In this document: one piece after another, positions 1 to 8,550 of the stretch
How the letters are laid out: each line of letters starts with the position of its first letter
Numbering within the stretch: the first letter of the stretch is position 1
NCBI GenBank assembly: GCA_007130265.1
Contig: SLST01000412.1
Span: 1 to 16,897 of the forward strand
Direction of reading: 5' to 3'
Origin: Spirochaetales bacterium
GTDB taxonomy: Bacteria; Spirochaetota; Spirochaetia; DSM-27196; SLST01
Length of the DNA stretch: 16,897 nt
The notes under the pieces: model-generated
The model's input: the letters and a program-made list of their open reading frames with translations, nothing else
What the model was told of the DNA's origin: nothing
Database searches by the model: none
Position numbers and translations under genes: made by a program

Positions 1-1674
1 ATGATGGGGATCTCCGCGCACGAGGTCGCGCACATGTGGTTTGGTGATCTCGTGTCGCCGGCCGACTGGAAGTACGTCTGGCTCAACGAAGCGTTCGCCA
101 CCTACTTCGGGAACATCGTCGTCGACCACTACTACCCGCAGTGGCGGACGATGGACCAGATGATGCTCGGCTCCACCGGCGCCGCGCTCGACCGCGACGC
201 CCTGCCGCACACCATCCCGATCGAGTTTCCCGACGCGAGCCCCGTCGATATCGACGCGTCCACCGCGCCCATCATCTACGCGAAGGGCGCGAGCATTCTC
301 GCGATGGTGCGCGGATTCTACGGTGACGATGCTTTCAGGGCTGCCACGGCCGCATTCCTCGCGACGTACGCGTTCGCCTGCGCCGACACCGAAGGATTTC
401 TCGCCGCGTTCGGCGACGGCCTGAACCAGGGTCGCAGCGGCGACGACGTCGCGGCGCGGACGCTCGCGAGCTGGATCCGCCTTCGCGGGTTCCCGGTCGT
501 CACGGTGAGCCGGGAGGGTGGCGCGGTCGCGCTGCGTCAGCGGCGGTTCAGCGTCGGCATGGATCTGGAAACCCCGGAGACCGCCGCGTCCGGCGACGAA
601 TCAGGCTGGCTGATCCCGGTCACCGGAGTGTGTGACACCGACGCTCCGGACTCGCAGGGGTCGTTTCGCCTGCTCCTCGACGGGCCGGAGGCGAGCGCGC
701 CCTTTGACGGTGAGTGGCTCAAGCTGAACGCGAGGGGCCAGGGCTACTACCGGGTGTTCTACGAAGAGCCGGCGGACTGGGATCGGCTCGGCGCGGCGGC
801 GGCGGAGGGCAGGTTGGGGGGCCGCGACCGGTACGGCCTCGTCTCGGACCTCGACGCGTTCGTGCGGGCCGGTGTGATCCCGCTCGAGCGGTACCTCGAA
901 TACCTCGAGAGGTACTGCCGCGACGAGACCGACTACCTTGTCGTCGCTGCAGTCGCCGCTTCGCTCACCGGCTACCACGAGCTCCACGGCGGTCATCCCC
1001 GCGTCGCTGCGTGCGGTCGGTCGATCCTCGAGCGTTTTGCTCCTGCGCTTCTCGGCGACCCGAGCGACGACGAGCCGTACAGCCACGTGCTGCTGCGCGA
1101 TCCGGTGCTCTTGGCGCTCACGCAGTTTGGCGATGAGAGCGTCAGGACGGCGTGCCGCGAGAGGATGCGCGCGATCATGGCCGACGAGCCCGTCCATCCG
1201 GACCTCTTTCCCGTGACGCTCAGGTGCGCGGCGGGGATCGACGGTTCGGTCGCCGAGTGGATCCGCGGTGAGCTCGAGGCAAAGACCACGACCGAAAGCC
1301 GGAAAGCCCATCTGCTTGCGGGGCTCGGCTCGTTAGGCGACCCCGGACTCGCGGGCGAGTCGCTCGAGTACGTAGTGACGTCGGTGCCCTACCGGAATCG
1401 TCTCTTCTTCCTGCGCGCCGCCTCGTCCAATCCGGCATTCCGCTCGGCGCTCTGGCCGTGGCTCACGTCGCACTTCAGCGAGCTGTCCGGTATACACCCC
1501 TACCACCTTGGCGGGACGATTGCGCTTGTGGTGCCCTATGCCGGGCTGGGCCGCGAGGAGGAGGTCAGGGGATTTCTCGACGAGTACCGCGCGTCGCGTC
1601 CCCCCGTAGCACCGGGCGTGCTCGACCTGGCGCTCGATCGCCTCGAGCTGAATCGACGGCTCCTTGGAGGCTGA
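1..1674 (+). CDS. M1 family zinc aminopeptidase, 5'-truncated by window edge
   Basis: This is a gluzincin metallo-aminopeptidase that removes N-terminal residues from peptides. The zinc site is visible at once: HEVAH at residues 7-11 (ligands H7 and H11, general base E8), followed after 18 residues by the third ligand E30 in LNEAFA. This is the M1 signature HEXXH-x18-E. Y93, in a IIYAKGASIL context, matches the conserved tyrosine that stabilises the transition state. Residues from about 230 onward resemble the helical ERAP1-like C-terminal domain. M1 enzymes are usually 830-900 residues; only 557 are present. The N-terminal beta-domain and the GxMEN substrate-binding motif, which should lie a few dozen residues before HEXXH, are outside the window. 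The ATG at position 1 is therefore an internal methionine, not the start. The gene ends in TGA at 1672-1674 and converges on the antiporter gene with 28 bp between. The family call is firm; substrate preference is unknown. Confidence 0.95.
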   Translation: MMGISAHEVAHMWFGDLVSPADWKYVWLNEAFATYFGNIVVDHYYPQWRTMDQMMLGSTGAALDRDALPHTIPIEFPDASPVDIDASTAPIIYAKGASILAMVRGFYGDDAFRAATAAFLATYAFACADTEGFLAAFGDGLNQGRSGDDVAARTLASWIRLRGFPVVTVSREGGAVALRQRRFSVGMDLETPETAASGDESGWLIPVTGVCDTDAPDSQGSFRLLLDGPEASAPFDGEWLKLNARGQGYYRVFYEEPADWDRLGAAAAEGRLGGRDRYGLVSDLDAFVRAGVIPLERYLEYLERYCRDETDYLVVAAVAASLTGYHELHGGHPRVAACGRSILERFAPALLGDPSDDEPYSHVLLRDPVLLALTQFGDESVRTACRERMRAIMADEPVHPDLFPVTLRCAAGIDGSVAEWIRGELEAKTTTESRKAHLLAGLGSLGDPGLAGESLEYVVTSVPYRNRLFFLRAASSNPAFRSALWPWLTSHFSELSGIHPYHLGGTIALVVPYAGLGREEEVRGFLDEYRASRPPVAPGVLDLALDRLELNRRLLGG

Positions 1675-1702
1675 ACGGGCGCCGGCTGCTCTGTCTTCCC
1701 CG

Positions 1703-4213
1703 TCAGGTCTCCCTGCCGGTTCGCCTCTCCACTTCGCCGCGAAACTCATCGAAGTCGCGCATGTCTCTGAGCGCGGACACGAAGCTCGGCAGCCGGATGA
1801 TCCTCGCGATGTCCGCGAGCGCCTTCAGGTGCTTTGCCGGATCCTGCCCGACGGGGTCGAGCAAGATGATGAGAATGTGCGGACCGCCGCCGGGAAGCGG
1901 TATGTCGAGCGGCTCCTTGGTTACGCCCAGGAACACCACGGTGTCGGCGACGAACGGTACGTGCGCGTGAAGAAGCGCCACGTCGTCAACCAGCTCGACG
2001 GGCTCTTCCTGGCTGATCGTGTGGAGGAGCTCGGAGATCGCCTGCGCGCTCACCGAGTGGCGCCCGAAGTAGCGCGACAGCAGTCTCGTGACGGCGTCGC
2101 GGGTGTTCTTCGGTTTCATCGCGAACTCGCTGCGATCCGTCGAGAACCCGGAGATAACCTGGGTGGGCTCGGTGACCATCTCGGCGACCTGAACGCTGTC
2201 CCACGGCTCGGTCGCCGGCACGAGAACCGACAGGTTCTCATTCGGGAGCGCCACGGCAAGCTGACGAGGCAGGCGCTCGAGATTCGGCTGCCACGCAAGC
2301 TCACCCTTCCGGGCGCTCGCGAGCACGATCCAGTCGGTATCCCGGACCGTCTCTTTCAGGCCGTCCTGGAGTTGCTTCCACACCGGGAGCGTCTGGAACT
2401 CCACCGGCACATTCGGTCGCGCCGTCTGGACGAAAGAGCGGGTCGCCTCGACCGTTTCCGCCGTGGTTACCACGAGGAGCGACGTGCCGGCCTGATGCCC
2501 CAGTGTCTTGACCGTACCGACGAGCCGTTCGAAACCCACTGCACGTTGCGAGAACGGCGGCAGCACGAGGACGAGGCGCTCGACGGAGTTGACCGGGCGC
2601 ACGAGTCGGTTCACGAGCACCATGTGGCGCGTTTGATCGATGAGCTGGTCGATCGCGCGGCCGAACGTTCGTCCGTGACCGTTCTGAACGTCGCCCCAGC
2701 CGCACACCACGAGGGTGATCCGGTTGTCTCGGACCGCTCTCACCAGTCCGGACCCGACATTGATGTCCACGAGCGTAAGCGGGGTCACCGGCACACCGGC
2801 GGACATCGCTCGGACGACCGAGTGAGCAAGGATCTTCTCCGCATTCGCGAGCTCAGGCTCGACGTCCGAATCCTCGTGTACGACCCGGACCGGATAGATT
2901 GGCTCCTGGGTGCCCGGCTCGCGCAGGAGGAAGGCGATGTCGAGGAGCTCCTTCGCTCCCTCGCGATGGCCGAGCGGGACGAGGATCCGGGGCGGCGCCG
3001 TTGACGTGTCGTACGGCGCCTGCTCCTCCTCGAGCGCGAGCGCGCGTCCCTTGCGCTCGGTGACGATCGAGCCGGTGAGACAGGTGACGGCGATCATGAT
3101 GATCGTGCCGGTGATGATGCGGTCGTCGAAGAGGCCGACGTCGAACGCAATGAGCACCGCGGCGAGCGTCGCCGCCGCCTGGTTGACGCTCATGCCGTAG
3201 ATGACGCCTGCTTCCGATCTGCGATACTTCAGGATCCAGGCCGAAAGCCGCGCGGCGATCCACTTGCTGACGAGGGCAACGATCGTCATGCCGCCGATGA
3301 CCATCCACACATCGACGTCGGCGATCAGCAGACGGAGATCGACGAGCATTCCAACCGAAAGCAGGAAGAAGGGGATGAAGATCGCGTCGCCGGTGAAGTG
3401 GATGCGGGTCATGAGCAGGCTCTTCTCCGGGATGAGCCTGTTGAGCGTCAGCCCGGCCAGAAAGGCGCCGATGATCGGCTCGAGCCCCGCGAGGTGCGCG
3501 AGGAAGCTCACGACGAAGGTCAGCGCGATCACGAAGATGTACTCCACATTCTCGTCGGTGCTGAGCTTCCGGAAGAAGAGCCGGCCGAGGACCGGAATCA
3601 CCATTACGGTCGCGACCATGTAGACGATCATGAGGCTGAACAGGCGCACCCAGAACCACGAATCCAGGTCGCCGCGAGAGGCGCTGATCACGACGGCGAG
3701 CAGGAGCAGCGCGAGGGTGTCGGTGATGATCGTACCGCCCACGGCGGTCGTGACGCTGCGCGCCTTGCCCAGACCCAGATGGGTGATCGTCGGGAAGGTG
3801 ACGAGCGTGTGCGAGCTGAACATGCTCGCAAGGAGCATCGCGACCGGGATCGTCATCCCGTACGCCCAGTAGCCGAGACCGGTTCCCATCGCGAGCGGAA
3901 TGGAGAAGGTGATTGCCCCGAAGATGATGGTGTGAGACCGGTTGCGACGCACCTGGTTGAGGTCGATCTCGAGGCCGGCGAGAAACATGATGTAGAGGAG
4001 CCCCACCTTTCCGAGCAGCTCGATGCTCTGGTCGCGGGCGAGGAGTCCGAGCCCGTGCGGACCCACGATGATCCCCGCGATGAGGAGTCCCACGATCTGC
4101 GGCAGGCGGACCTTCTTCGCGAGAGCCGGAGCGAGCAGGATCAGGACCATTACCGTCGCAAAGATGAGCACCGGGTCTCGAAACGGGAGCGTGAAGAACT
4201 GTTCTATGTTCAT
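1703..4213 (-). CDS. CPA2-type cation/proton antiporter fused to USP-like and PTS EIIA-like domains
   Basis: The 836-residue protein has an N-terminal Na+(K+)/H+ exchanger-type membrane domain, about residues 12-385, with roughly a dozen hydrophobic segments. Recognisable pieces are LPQIVGLLIAGIIVGPHGLG at 37-56, LYIMFLAGLEIDL near 73-85, and TDTLALLLLA at 164-173, whose D165 lies where CPA2 exchangers carry the transport carboxylate. Two universal-stress-protein-like alpha/beta units follow at about 407-535 and 545-670. The last ~130 residues (705-836) resemble a PTS EIIA type-2 (fructose/nitrogen) domain; H749 in LLHAHVP aligns with the phosphorylatable histidine of the PHAR motif. The cytoplasmic half probably regulates the transporter. 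No other PTS gene is nearby. The start at 4213 gives a normal antiporter N-terminus but has no Shine-Dalgarno; a promoter lies just upstream. It probably forms its own unit downstream of the VTT gene. The ion specificity cannot be read from the sequence. Confidence 0.9.
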   Translation of the reverse strand: MNIEQFFTLPFRDPVLIFATVMVLILLAPALAKKVRLPQIVGLLIAGIIVGPHGLGLLARDQSIELLGKVGLLYIMFLAGLEIDLNQVRRNRSHTIIFGAITFSIPLAMGTGLGYWAYGMTIPVAMLLASMFSSHTLVTFPTITHLGLGKARSVTTAVGGTIITDTLALLLLAVVISASRGDLDSWFWVRLFSLMIVYMVATVMVIPVLGRLFFRKLSTDENVEYIFVIALTFVVSFLAHLAGLEPIIGAFLAGLTLNRLIPEKSLLMTRIHFTGDAIFIPFFLLSVGMLVDLRLLIADVDVWMVIGGMTIVALVSKWIAARLSAWILKYRRSEAGVIYGMSVNQAAATLAAVLIAFDVGLFDDRIITGTIIMIAVTCLTGSIVTERKGRALALEEEQAPYDTSTAPPRILVPLGHREGAKELLDIAFLLREPGTQEPIYPVRVVHEDSDVEPELANAEKILAHSVVRAMSAGVPVTPLTLVDINVGSGLVRAVRDNRITLVVCGWGDVQNGHGRTFGRAIDQLIDQTRHMVLVNRLVRPVNSVERLVLVLPPFSQRAVGFERLVGTVKTLGHQAGTSLLVVTTAETVEATRSFVQTARPNVPVEFQTLPVWKQLQDGLKETVRDTDWIVLASARKGELAWQPNLERLPRQLAVALPNENLSVLVPATEPWDSVQVAEMVTEPTQVISGFSTDRSEFAMKPKNTRDAVTRLLSRYFGRHSVSAQAISELLHTISQEEPVELVDDVALLHAHVPFVADTVVFLGVTKEPLDIPLPGGGPHILIILLDPVGQDPAKHLKALADIARIIRLPSFVSALRDMRDFDEFRGEVERRTGRET

Positions 4214-4222
4214 GCAGCTGGT

Positions 4223-4251
4223 ATGCTACACGCCGGTCGCATTCGAGGCAA
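4223..4251 (-). promoter_or_regulatory. Predicted sigma70-like promoter for the antiporter gene, near-leaderless
   Basis: Read on the minus strand, TTGCCT (4251-4246) and TAGCAT (4228-4223) are separated by exactly 17 bp. Each hexamer matches consensus at four positions. Only 9 nt separate the -10 box from the antiporter ATG, so a transcript starting about 7 nt after the -10 would have a leader of two or three nucleotides. No Shine-Dalgarno precedes this ATG, which agrees with that. The prediction is by eye; the hexamers are moderate. Confidence 0.45.
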
Positions 4252-4286
4252 GCCGAGCTGCGGCGATCGCTACCGTTCGGCCCGGC

Positions 4287-5009
4287 CTACCGATCGTCGG
4301 ACCCGTTGAGCGTGACCGACCCGAGCACCCGCTCTATCTTTGCCCTGTGCCGATGTATGGCGTACAGCAGGCCGGCCGACGCGGCGGCGATGCTGATCCA
4401 GCCCCACCACGGAACCGTTGCGATGCCCGAGCCGACGAGGTTCGCGACAAACATGCCCGGAGGCCGGCCGACGACGACCATCAACAGGAACACCGGGTAT
4501 CGCAGGTTCGAAAGCCCCGAAATGAAGCACAGCGCGTCGTCCGGGAAGAAGGGCAGGAGAAAGGCGCCGAAGAGCACGACGTAGTGGCGTTCGGCGATGC
4601 GGTCCAGGTACTTGTCGATCAGTGCCCTGGGGACGAATCGCTCGACCAGCGGCCGCCCAAAGAAACGTGCGAGTCCGAAGGCGATCGACGAGCCGACGAG
4701 CAGCGCTCCCGTGCTCAGAAAGAATCCGCTCCAGAGTCCGAACAGCGCGCCGCCTGCGAGCGCGATGATATTGCCGGGGATAGGCGCGACGATGACCGTG
4801 ACGAGCTGCAACACGAAGAATGCGATCGGGCCGTATGGGTCGAACCGGTCGATGAAGTCGCGCAAGGACTGACGCGAGGAGAAGACTTCACGCCAGTCGA
4901 TGGGTCCGTACGCTCGATCGAACCAGGAGAAGAGCGATACGCATGCTGCGACGAGCAGGGCGAACGAGATGATCCGGATCCAGCCGCGCGAAACCGGTAC
5001 CGCACTCAT
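4287..5009 (-). CDS. VTT-domain (TVP38/TMEM64, DedA-superfamily) membrane protein
   Basis: This 240-residue polytopic membrane protein has an N-terminal transmembrane segment (about 11-28), a hydrophobic core at 58-115, and further segments near 140-160, 170-190 and 197-217. Family signatures are the glycine-rich LAGGALFGLWSG stretch, the LARFFGR motif and the later GRPPGMF motif, which correspond to the F..GR and R.PG elements of the VTT (SNARE-associated/DedA superfamily) fold. Members are linked to phospholipid or polyprenyl-phosphate flipping and membrane homeostasis, so a lipid-handling role is plausible but inferred. The gene starts 6 bp after the stop of the PQQ lipoprotein gene, which places it at the end of the same operon. 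No clear Shine-Dalgarno is present, so translation may depend on coupling. A 73-bp gap with its own promoter follows before the antiporter gene. Confidence 0.88.
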   Translation of the reverse strand: MSAVPVSRGWIRIISFALLVAACVSLFSWFDRAYGPIDWREVFSSRQSLRDFIDRFDPYGPIAFFVLQLVTVIVAPIPGNIIALAGGALFGLWSGFFLSTGALLVGSSIAFGLARFFGRPLVERFVPRALIDKYLDRIAERHYVVLFGAFLLPFFPDDALCFISGLSNLRYPVFLLMVVVGRPPGMFVANLVGSGIATVPWWGWISIAAASAGLLYAIHRHRAKIERVLGSVTLNGSDDR

Positions 5010-5015
5010 ACCGCA

Positions 5016-6293
5016 TCAAAGCACTCGTTCGAGGACGTAGACGTAGTTCTGGTCCGTTCCGAACACCATGTACCGACCGGCCACGACGGGAGGAGAGAGG
5101 ATTGCTCCGTTCGTCTCGAGTTCCCACACCTTGCGCCCGCTGCGGGCGCTCAGCGCGAGAAGACGCGGCGGCCGCGAACCCTCCCGGGCGCCGTCAGCCT
5201 GCGCGCCGACCGTGTCGCCGAACACCCCGACGTAGACGTGATCACCCGAGATCATGGGTGCACTCGAGGTGCGCCGCGAGAGGTAGCTCTCCCACTCGAT
5301 CGCCCCCGTTCGTTCGCTGAGGGCGCGGACGATCGTGTCTCCGGAGGCTGAGATCACCCGATCTCGCCATACCGCCGGCGCCTGGTAGTCGAGAATGTAG
5401 GTGCGGTCGCGCATCCACGCGTGCATCGACCCATCCGGTGGATGCGCGGAGAAGTCCCCCTCGAAACGGCGCAACCATTCGATCCGTCCGGTCGATCGGT
5501 CAAGCGCGTATGTGTTGAACTCCACACCGTACGCGGTGATCCGGCTCGTCTGCGTGATCATGTGCGACCGGGTCACCGCGGGAAAGCTGTACCAGAGCGC
5601 GCTCATGATCTCGCTCGGGAGCAGCCACCGGTGCGTGTGCTCGGTGACGTCGTACACACCGAGGGTCCGTGGGTTCTCCGTAGGTCCCGGAACCATGTAC
5701 ATCTCACCGTCCATCACCTGGAGCGTAACCCGGTGCCATACGGGATTCGGATGCATATGTTCGAGCTCTCCGTCTCGCGTGAGGAACCAGATCCCGCCGC
5801 CGTCTCCGGAGAAAATGATCATGTCCTTGTACCCGATCACCGTGCTCTGTACCGTACGTCCCGCATTGAACCGCCAGACTTCTTCGCCGCTCCTGCGGTC
5901 GAGCGCATAGACGTGTCCGTCGTTCGAACCGAAGTAGACCTGCGTCTCGTCGGCATACGGGACCGAATTGACCGCGGCGCCGGTCCGGAACACCCAGTCC
6001 ATGTACCCGGTGTCGATGCTCATCGCGTAGAAGTTTCCGTCGGTCGATCCGAAGTACAGCGTATCGTCCTTGACGATCAGATTGTTGAACGCGAAGCTAC
6101 GCCGGTCGCCGGTCTGCAGCGAGAGCTCCCAGCGAACGCCGAGCGGCGGCGTCATTGCGTTTCGCGAGTGACCGCGCCCACCCTCGCCGCGGAAGGTGAT
6201 CCATTGGTCGTGGCGTGCGCATCCGGCGAGCGCGGCCACCACGAGAACGACGGCGCCGCAGAACCGGATCGCGGCACCGAATCGTCTACACAT
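5016..6293 (-). CDS. PQQ-type beta-propeller repeat lipoprotein (BamB-like fold)
   Basis: The 425-residue protein has a lipoprotein signal: a basic N-terminus, a hydrophobic stretch at 13-23, and the lipobox LAGC with the acylated cysteine at C25. The mature part contains repeated beta-propeller blades of the PQQ/PQQ-like type, for example LYFGSTDGNFYAMSIDTG at 79-96, VYFGSNDGHVYALDRRSGE at 119-137, and later blades ending GRIEW, GAIEW and GRKVW. No quinoprotein dehydrogenase catalytic site is evident. The size and lipoprotein anchor recall BamB, the propeller lipoprotein of the outer-membrane assembly machine, but orthology is not shown; a generic scaffold or binding propeller is equally possible. 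The start codon overlaps the end of the upstream transglutaminase gene by 8 bp (ATGTGTAG), and GAGAGG lies 8 nt before the ATG. It sits in the cassette-2 operon, so it may be a surface or periplasmic partner of the transglutaminase. Confidence 0.88.
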   Translation of the reverse strand: MCRRFGAAIRFCGAVVLVVAALAGCARHDQWITFRGEGGRGHSRNAMTPPLGVRWELSLQTGDRRSFAFNNLIVKDDTLYFGSTDGNFYAMSIDTGYMDWVFRTGAAVNSVPYADETQVYFGSNDGHVYALDRRSGEEVWRFNAGRTVQSTVIGYKDMIIFSGDGGGIWFLTRDGELEHMHPNPVWHRVTLQVMDGEMYMVPGPTENPRTLGVYDVTEHTHRWLLPSEIMSALWYSFPAVTRSHMITQTSRITAYGVEFNTYALDRSTGRIEWLRRFEGDFSAHPPDGSMHAWMRDRTYILDYQAPAVWRDRVISASGDTIVRALSERTGAIEWESYLSRRTSSAPMISGDHVYVGVFGDTVGAQADGAREGSRPPRLLALSARSGRKVWELETNGAILSPPVVAGRYMVFGTDQNYVYVLERVL

Positions 6294-8550
6294 AGTGCAG
6301 GCCTCTCAGGCTGAACGCTCCGGCCAGTCGTCGCAAGGGCCGCCCCGCGACCGCAGCGCGAAGCGCCGCCCGGTACTCCTGCTCGAGCTCATCGATCGCC
6401 GCCCGATCCGCGCGCGGCGGAGTGTAGCGCAGTCTCGTGTACACGGAGGCAAACGGAGCGAGCTCCGGATGGTCTTCACCGTATTCGATCGCGGTCATCG
6501 AGGCCGGTTTCAGGTCGTACCCGCGCGCAGCCAGGCGCATCAGCAGGAGCCGATACCGCGCGACCGCCGCGCCCCTGCCGGTGCCGCGTGCCCTGATCCA
6601 GAGCCAGATCTGTGCGCCGTAGCGAAGCAGATAGAGCGCGGCGACCGTGGTAATCGCGAGCCAGAGGAGGATCGACCCGACGCGCGCCCAGGGGAACGCG
6701 GCCGTCACCGGTTCCTCGCGCGGACTGATCATGGGAATCACGACCCGCATTTCGTTCGGGTCGCCTCCCGGCGGTGGCGGAATGGCGTAACTCGTCGGCT
6801 CGAAATCCACCCACCCGTAGCCGGAAAGATAGAACTGAGGCCATGCGTGGCGATGGCTCGTCGTGACGAGAAACATGTCGTTCAGCGGGTACTCGCGAAG
6901 CGACGGGAGGCTCTCCCTGAGGACGGCCAGGCCACGCAGGTGCGCCGGATTCTGGAGCGAAGAAGTTGCGAGATACCCGGTCACTACGCGCGACGGGACC
7001 CCGAGCATCCTCCCGAGGATCGCTGCGGTATTGGCGAACTCCACGCAGTCTCCGCTCTGCACCTCAGAGACGAATCGCGCCATGTGTCCGGTGGCGAAGG
7101 TGTCGTCGTAGCCGACCTCGTACTGAAACCCGCGGAAGCTCTCCATGATCGCGAGGATCCGGTCGTGTGGTTGCTGATGTTGCTCACCGACGTGCTGTTC
7201 CAGGTGCGCGCGGAAGGCTGCCTCGTGGTCCGGGTGCAGGGTGAGCTCGAGGTACTCGGCCAGCTCCTCCCGCTCGCGGTCGGAGAGGCCCCGCGCTCGC
7301 GTAAGCTGGTGGCGCTGGGCGATACTCACCCGTGAGGAACCCTGGTACGAGTATGAGAAGGGATAGTACCGCGGCTGGTAGACAGTGGGTTCGGCGCGGT
7401 GCGGCGCGTAGGGCAACACGCGGTCCGGAATGGTCGAGTACACGCCGACATCGAACTCGCGCCGCAGCGAGTCCATGAGAAGGGTGCCGCTGCGCCACGT
7501 TCCCGCAAGTCTGATCCGGACCAGATCGTTCAGCGGCTGGACGTCCGCGAAGGTGAAGCCATGGTCGGTGTCGAACCGTTCATAGTAGCCCTCGGCGGCG
7601 TACACCGGGTCGAGGCTCGAGACGACGACCATGACGGCACGCTGTTCGTCCTGGCTCTCGCCTCCCTGTCCCCAGTCGGACGGGTCGACCCCGAGCAGCG
7701 CGTAGTCGCCGTTTTCGTCGCCCTCTCCGTTCTCGTCGCCGCCGGCGGCGTCCGCACCCGTATCGCCGCGGCTGTCGCCGAACCGATCGTAGGGCGCCTC
7801 GCCGCGCAGGGCGCCATCGTTGAGCAGGCTCTCGGCCCACTCGTCGATCGACTCCGGCGGCGGCGAGGCCTCTCTGCCGAGCAGGTTGATGACCGGATTG
7901 TGCTCAACGAAGTCCGGCGGGAGCGCGAAGGCCGCGAGCAGGAGTACCGGAATCGCGACGAAGAGGAAGACGCCCACCTCGCGAAGCGTGCGGCGCCGGT
8001 CGCCGACCGCCGATGGGTCATCACCCGTATTCCGCAGCCGGTAACTGCCGCGCGAGAGCGCGAGCATGATAACGATTCCGTGCAACAGGAATGCCGCGCC
8101 GATCAGCAGGAAGATGAACTGCGTAGCGCTTGCGGCCGCATGGGCGACCTCTTCACTCGCTCGTGAGAAGGTGAGCAGGCGGAAGTAGAGAGCGCCGAGC
8201 ACCACCTGCTCCACGATGAACAGCGGCCGCAGGCGGGGGCCCACGCGAAAGAGAAGTGCAGTGAGCGAGAAGGCGAGTACGCCCGCGGCGATCGCCGGCA
8301 TCGGGTTTGCGTCCATACCGATGACCGTTGCGACGACCGCGATCGGCACCGCCGCACAAAGGAACCAGAGACGGAACGAAAGCCGCGGCGGCGACAGCAC
8401 GTACGCGATCACCATCTCGACCGGGACGAGAACGAACCAGACGAGCAGGCTTGTCTGCACGTATCCGACCACGACGGCCGGATGGAATACCGGAACGAGA
8501 ATCGCGATCAGGTAGACCGCCATTCTGCTCAGGAAGAGGAGAGTTGTCAT
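6286..8550 (-). CDS. TgpA-like transglutaminase-core membrane protein (cassette 2)
   Basis: This 754-residue protein has about six or seven N-terminal transmembrane segments (between residues 7 and 211), a large extracytoplasmic region, one transmembrane helix near 627-645, and a cytoplasmic tail (about 660-735) resembling DUF4129. This is the TgpA-type architecture. The papain-like transglutaminase core is complete: C502 in GDCVEFANTAA, H568 in SHRHAWPQFY and D582 in WVDFEPTSY form the triad. The family may crosslink or hydrolyse amide bonds; most bacterial members have no known substrate. A D/G/E/N-rich linker occupies roughly 258-283. The ATG overlaps the DUF58 stop as ATGA, and an excellent GGAGGT lies 5 nt upstream. 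Its own end overlaps the PQQ lipoprotein start by 8 bp. It is third in the moxR - DUF58 - transglutaminase cassette, a recurrent order in bacteria. Confidence 0.92.
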   Translation of the reverse strand: MTTLLFLSRMAVYLIAILVPVFHPAVVVGYVQTSLLVWFVLVPVEMVIAYVLSPPRLSFRLWFLCAAVPIAVVATVIGMDANPMPAIAAGVLAFSLTALLFRVGPRLRPLFIVEQVVLGALYFRLLTFSRASEEVAHAAASATQFIFLLIGAAFLLHGIVIMLALSRGSYRLRNTGDDPSAVGDRRRTLREVGVFLFVAIPVLLLAAFALPPDFVEHNPVINLLGREASPPPESIDEWAESLLNDGALRGEAPYDRFGDSRGDTGADAAGGDENGEGDENGDYALLGVDPSDWGQGGESQDEQRAVMVVVSSLDPVYAAEGYYERFDTDHGFTFADVQPLNDLVRIRLAGTWRSGTLLMDSLRREFDVGVYSTIPDRVLPYAPHRAEPTVYQPRYYPFSYSYQGSSRVSIAQRHQLTRARGLSDREREELAEYLELTLHPDHEAAFRAHLEQHVGEQHQQPHDRILAIMESFRGFQYEVGYDDTFATGHMARFVSEVQSGDCVEFANTAAILGRMLGVPSRVVTGYLATSSLQNPAHLRGLAVLRESLPSLREYPLNDMFLVTTSHRHAWPQFYLSGYGWVDFEPTSYAIPPPPGGDPNEMRVVIPMISPREEPVTAAFPWARVGSILLWLAITTVAALYLLRYGAQIWLWIRARGTGRGAAVARYRLLLMRLAARGYDLKPASMTAIEYGEDHPELAPFASVYTRLRYTPPRADRAAIDELEQEYRAALRAAVAGRPLRRLAGAFSLRGLHYV

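Noticed and set aside
1675..1702. Intrinsic terminator between the convergent aminopeptidase and antiporter genes
   Set aside because: The 28-bp gap has no stem-loop followed by a T-run on either strand.
1664..3004. 446-residue + strand open frame antisense to the antiporter
   Set aside because: It is very rich in Arg, His, Glu and Asp with no recognisable domain or hydrophobic pattern, as expected for an antisense shadow in GC-rich DNA. The opposite strand has a clear transporter.
4023..5351. 442-residue + strand open frame over the antiporter start, VTT and lipoprotein genes
   Set aside because: It crosses three well-supported minus-strand genes and has low-complexity charged sequence; no family features.
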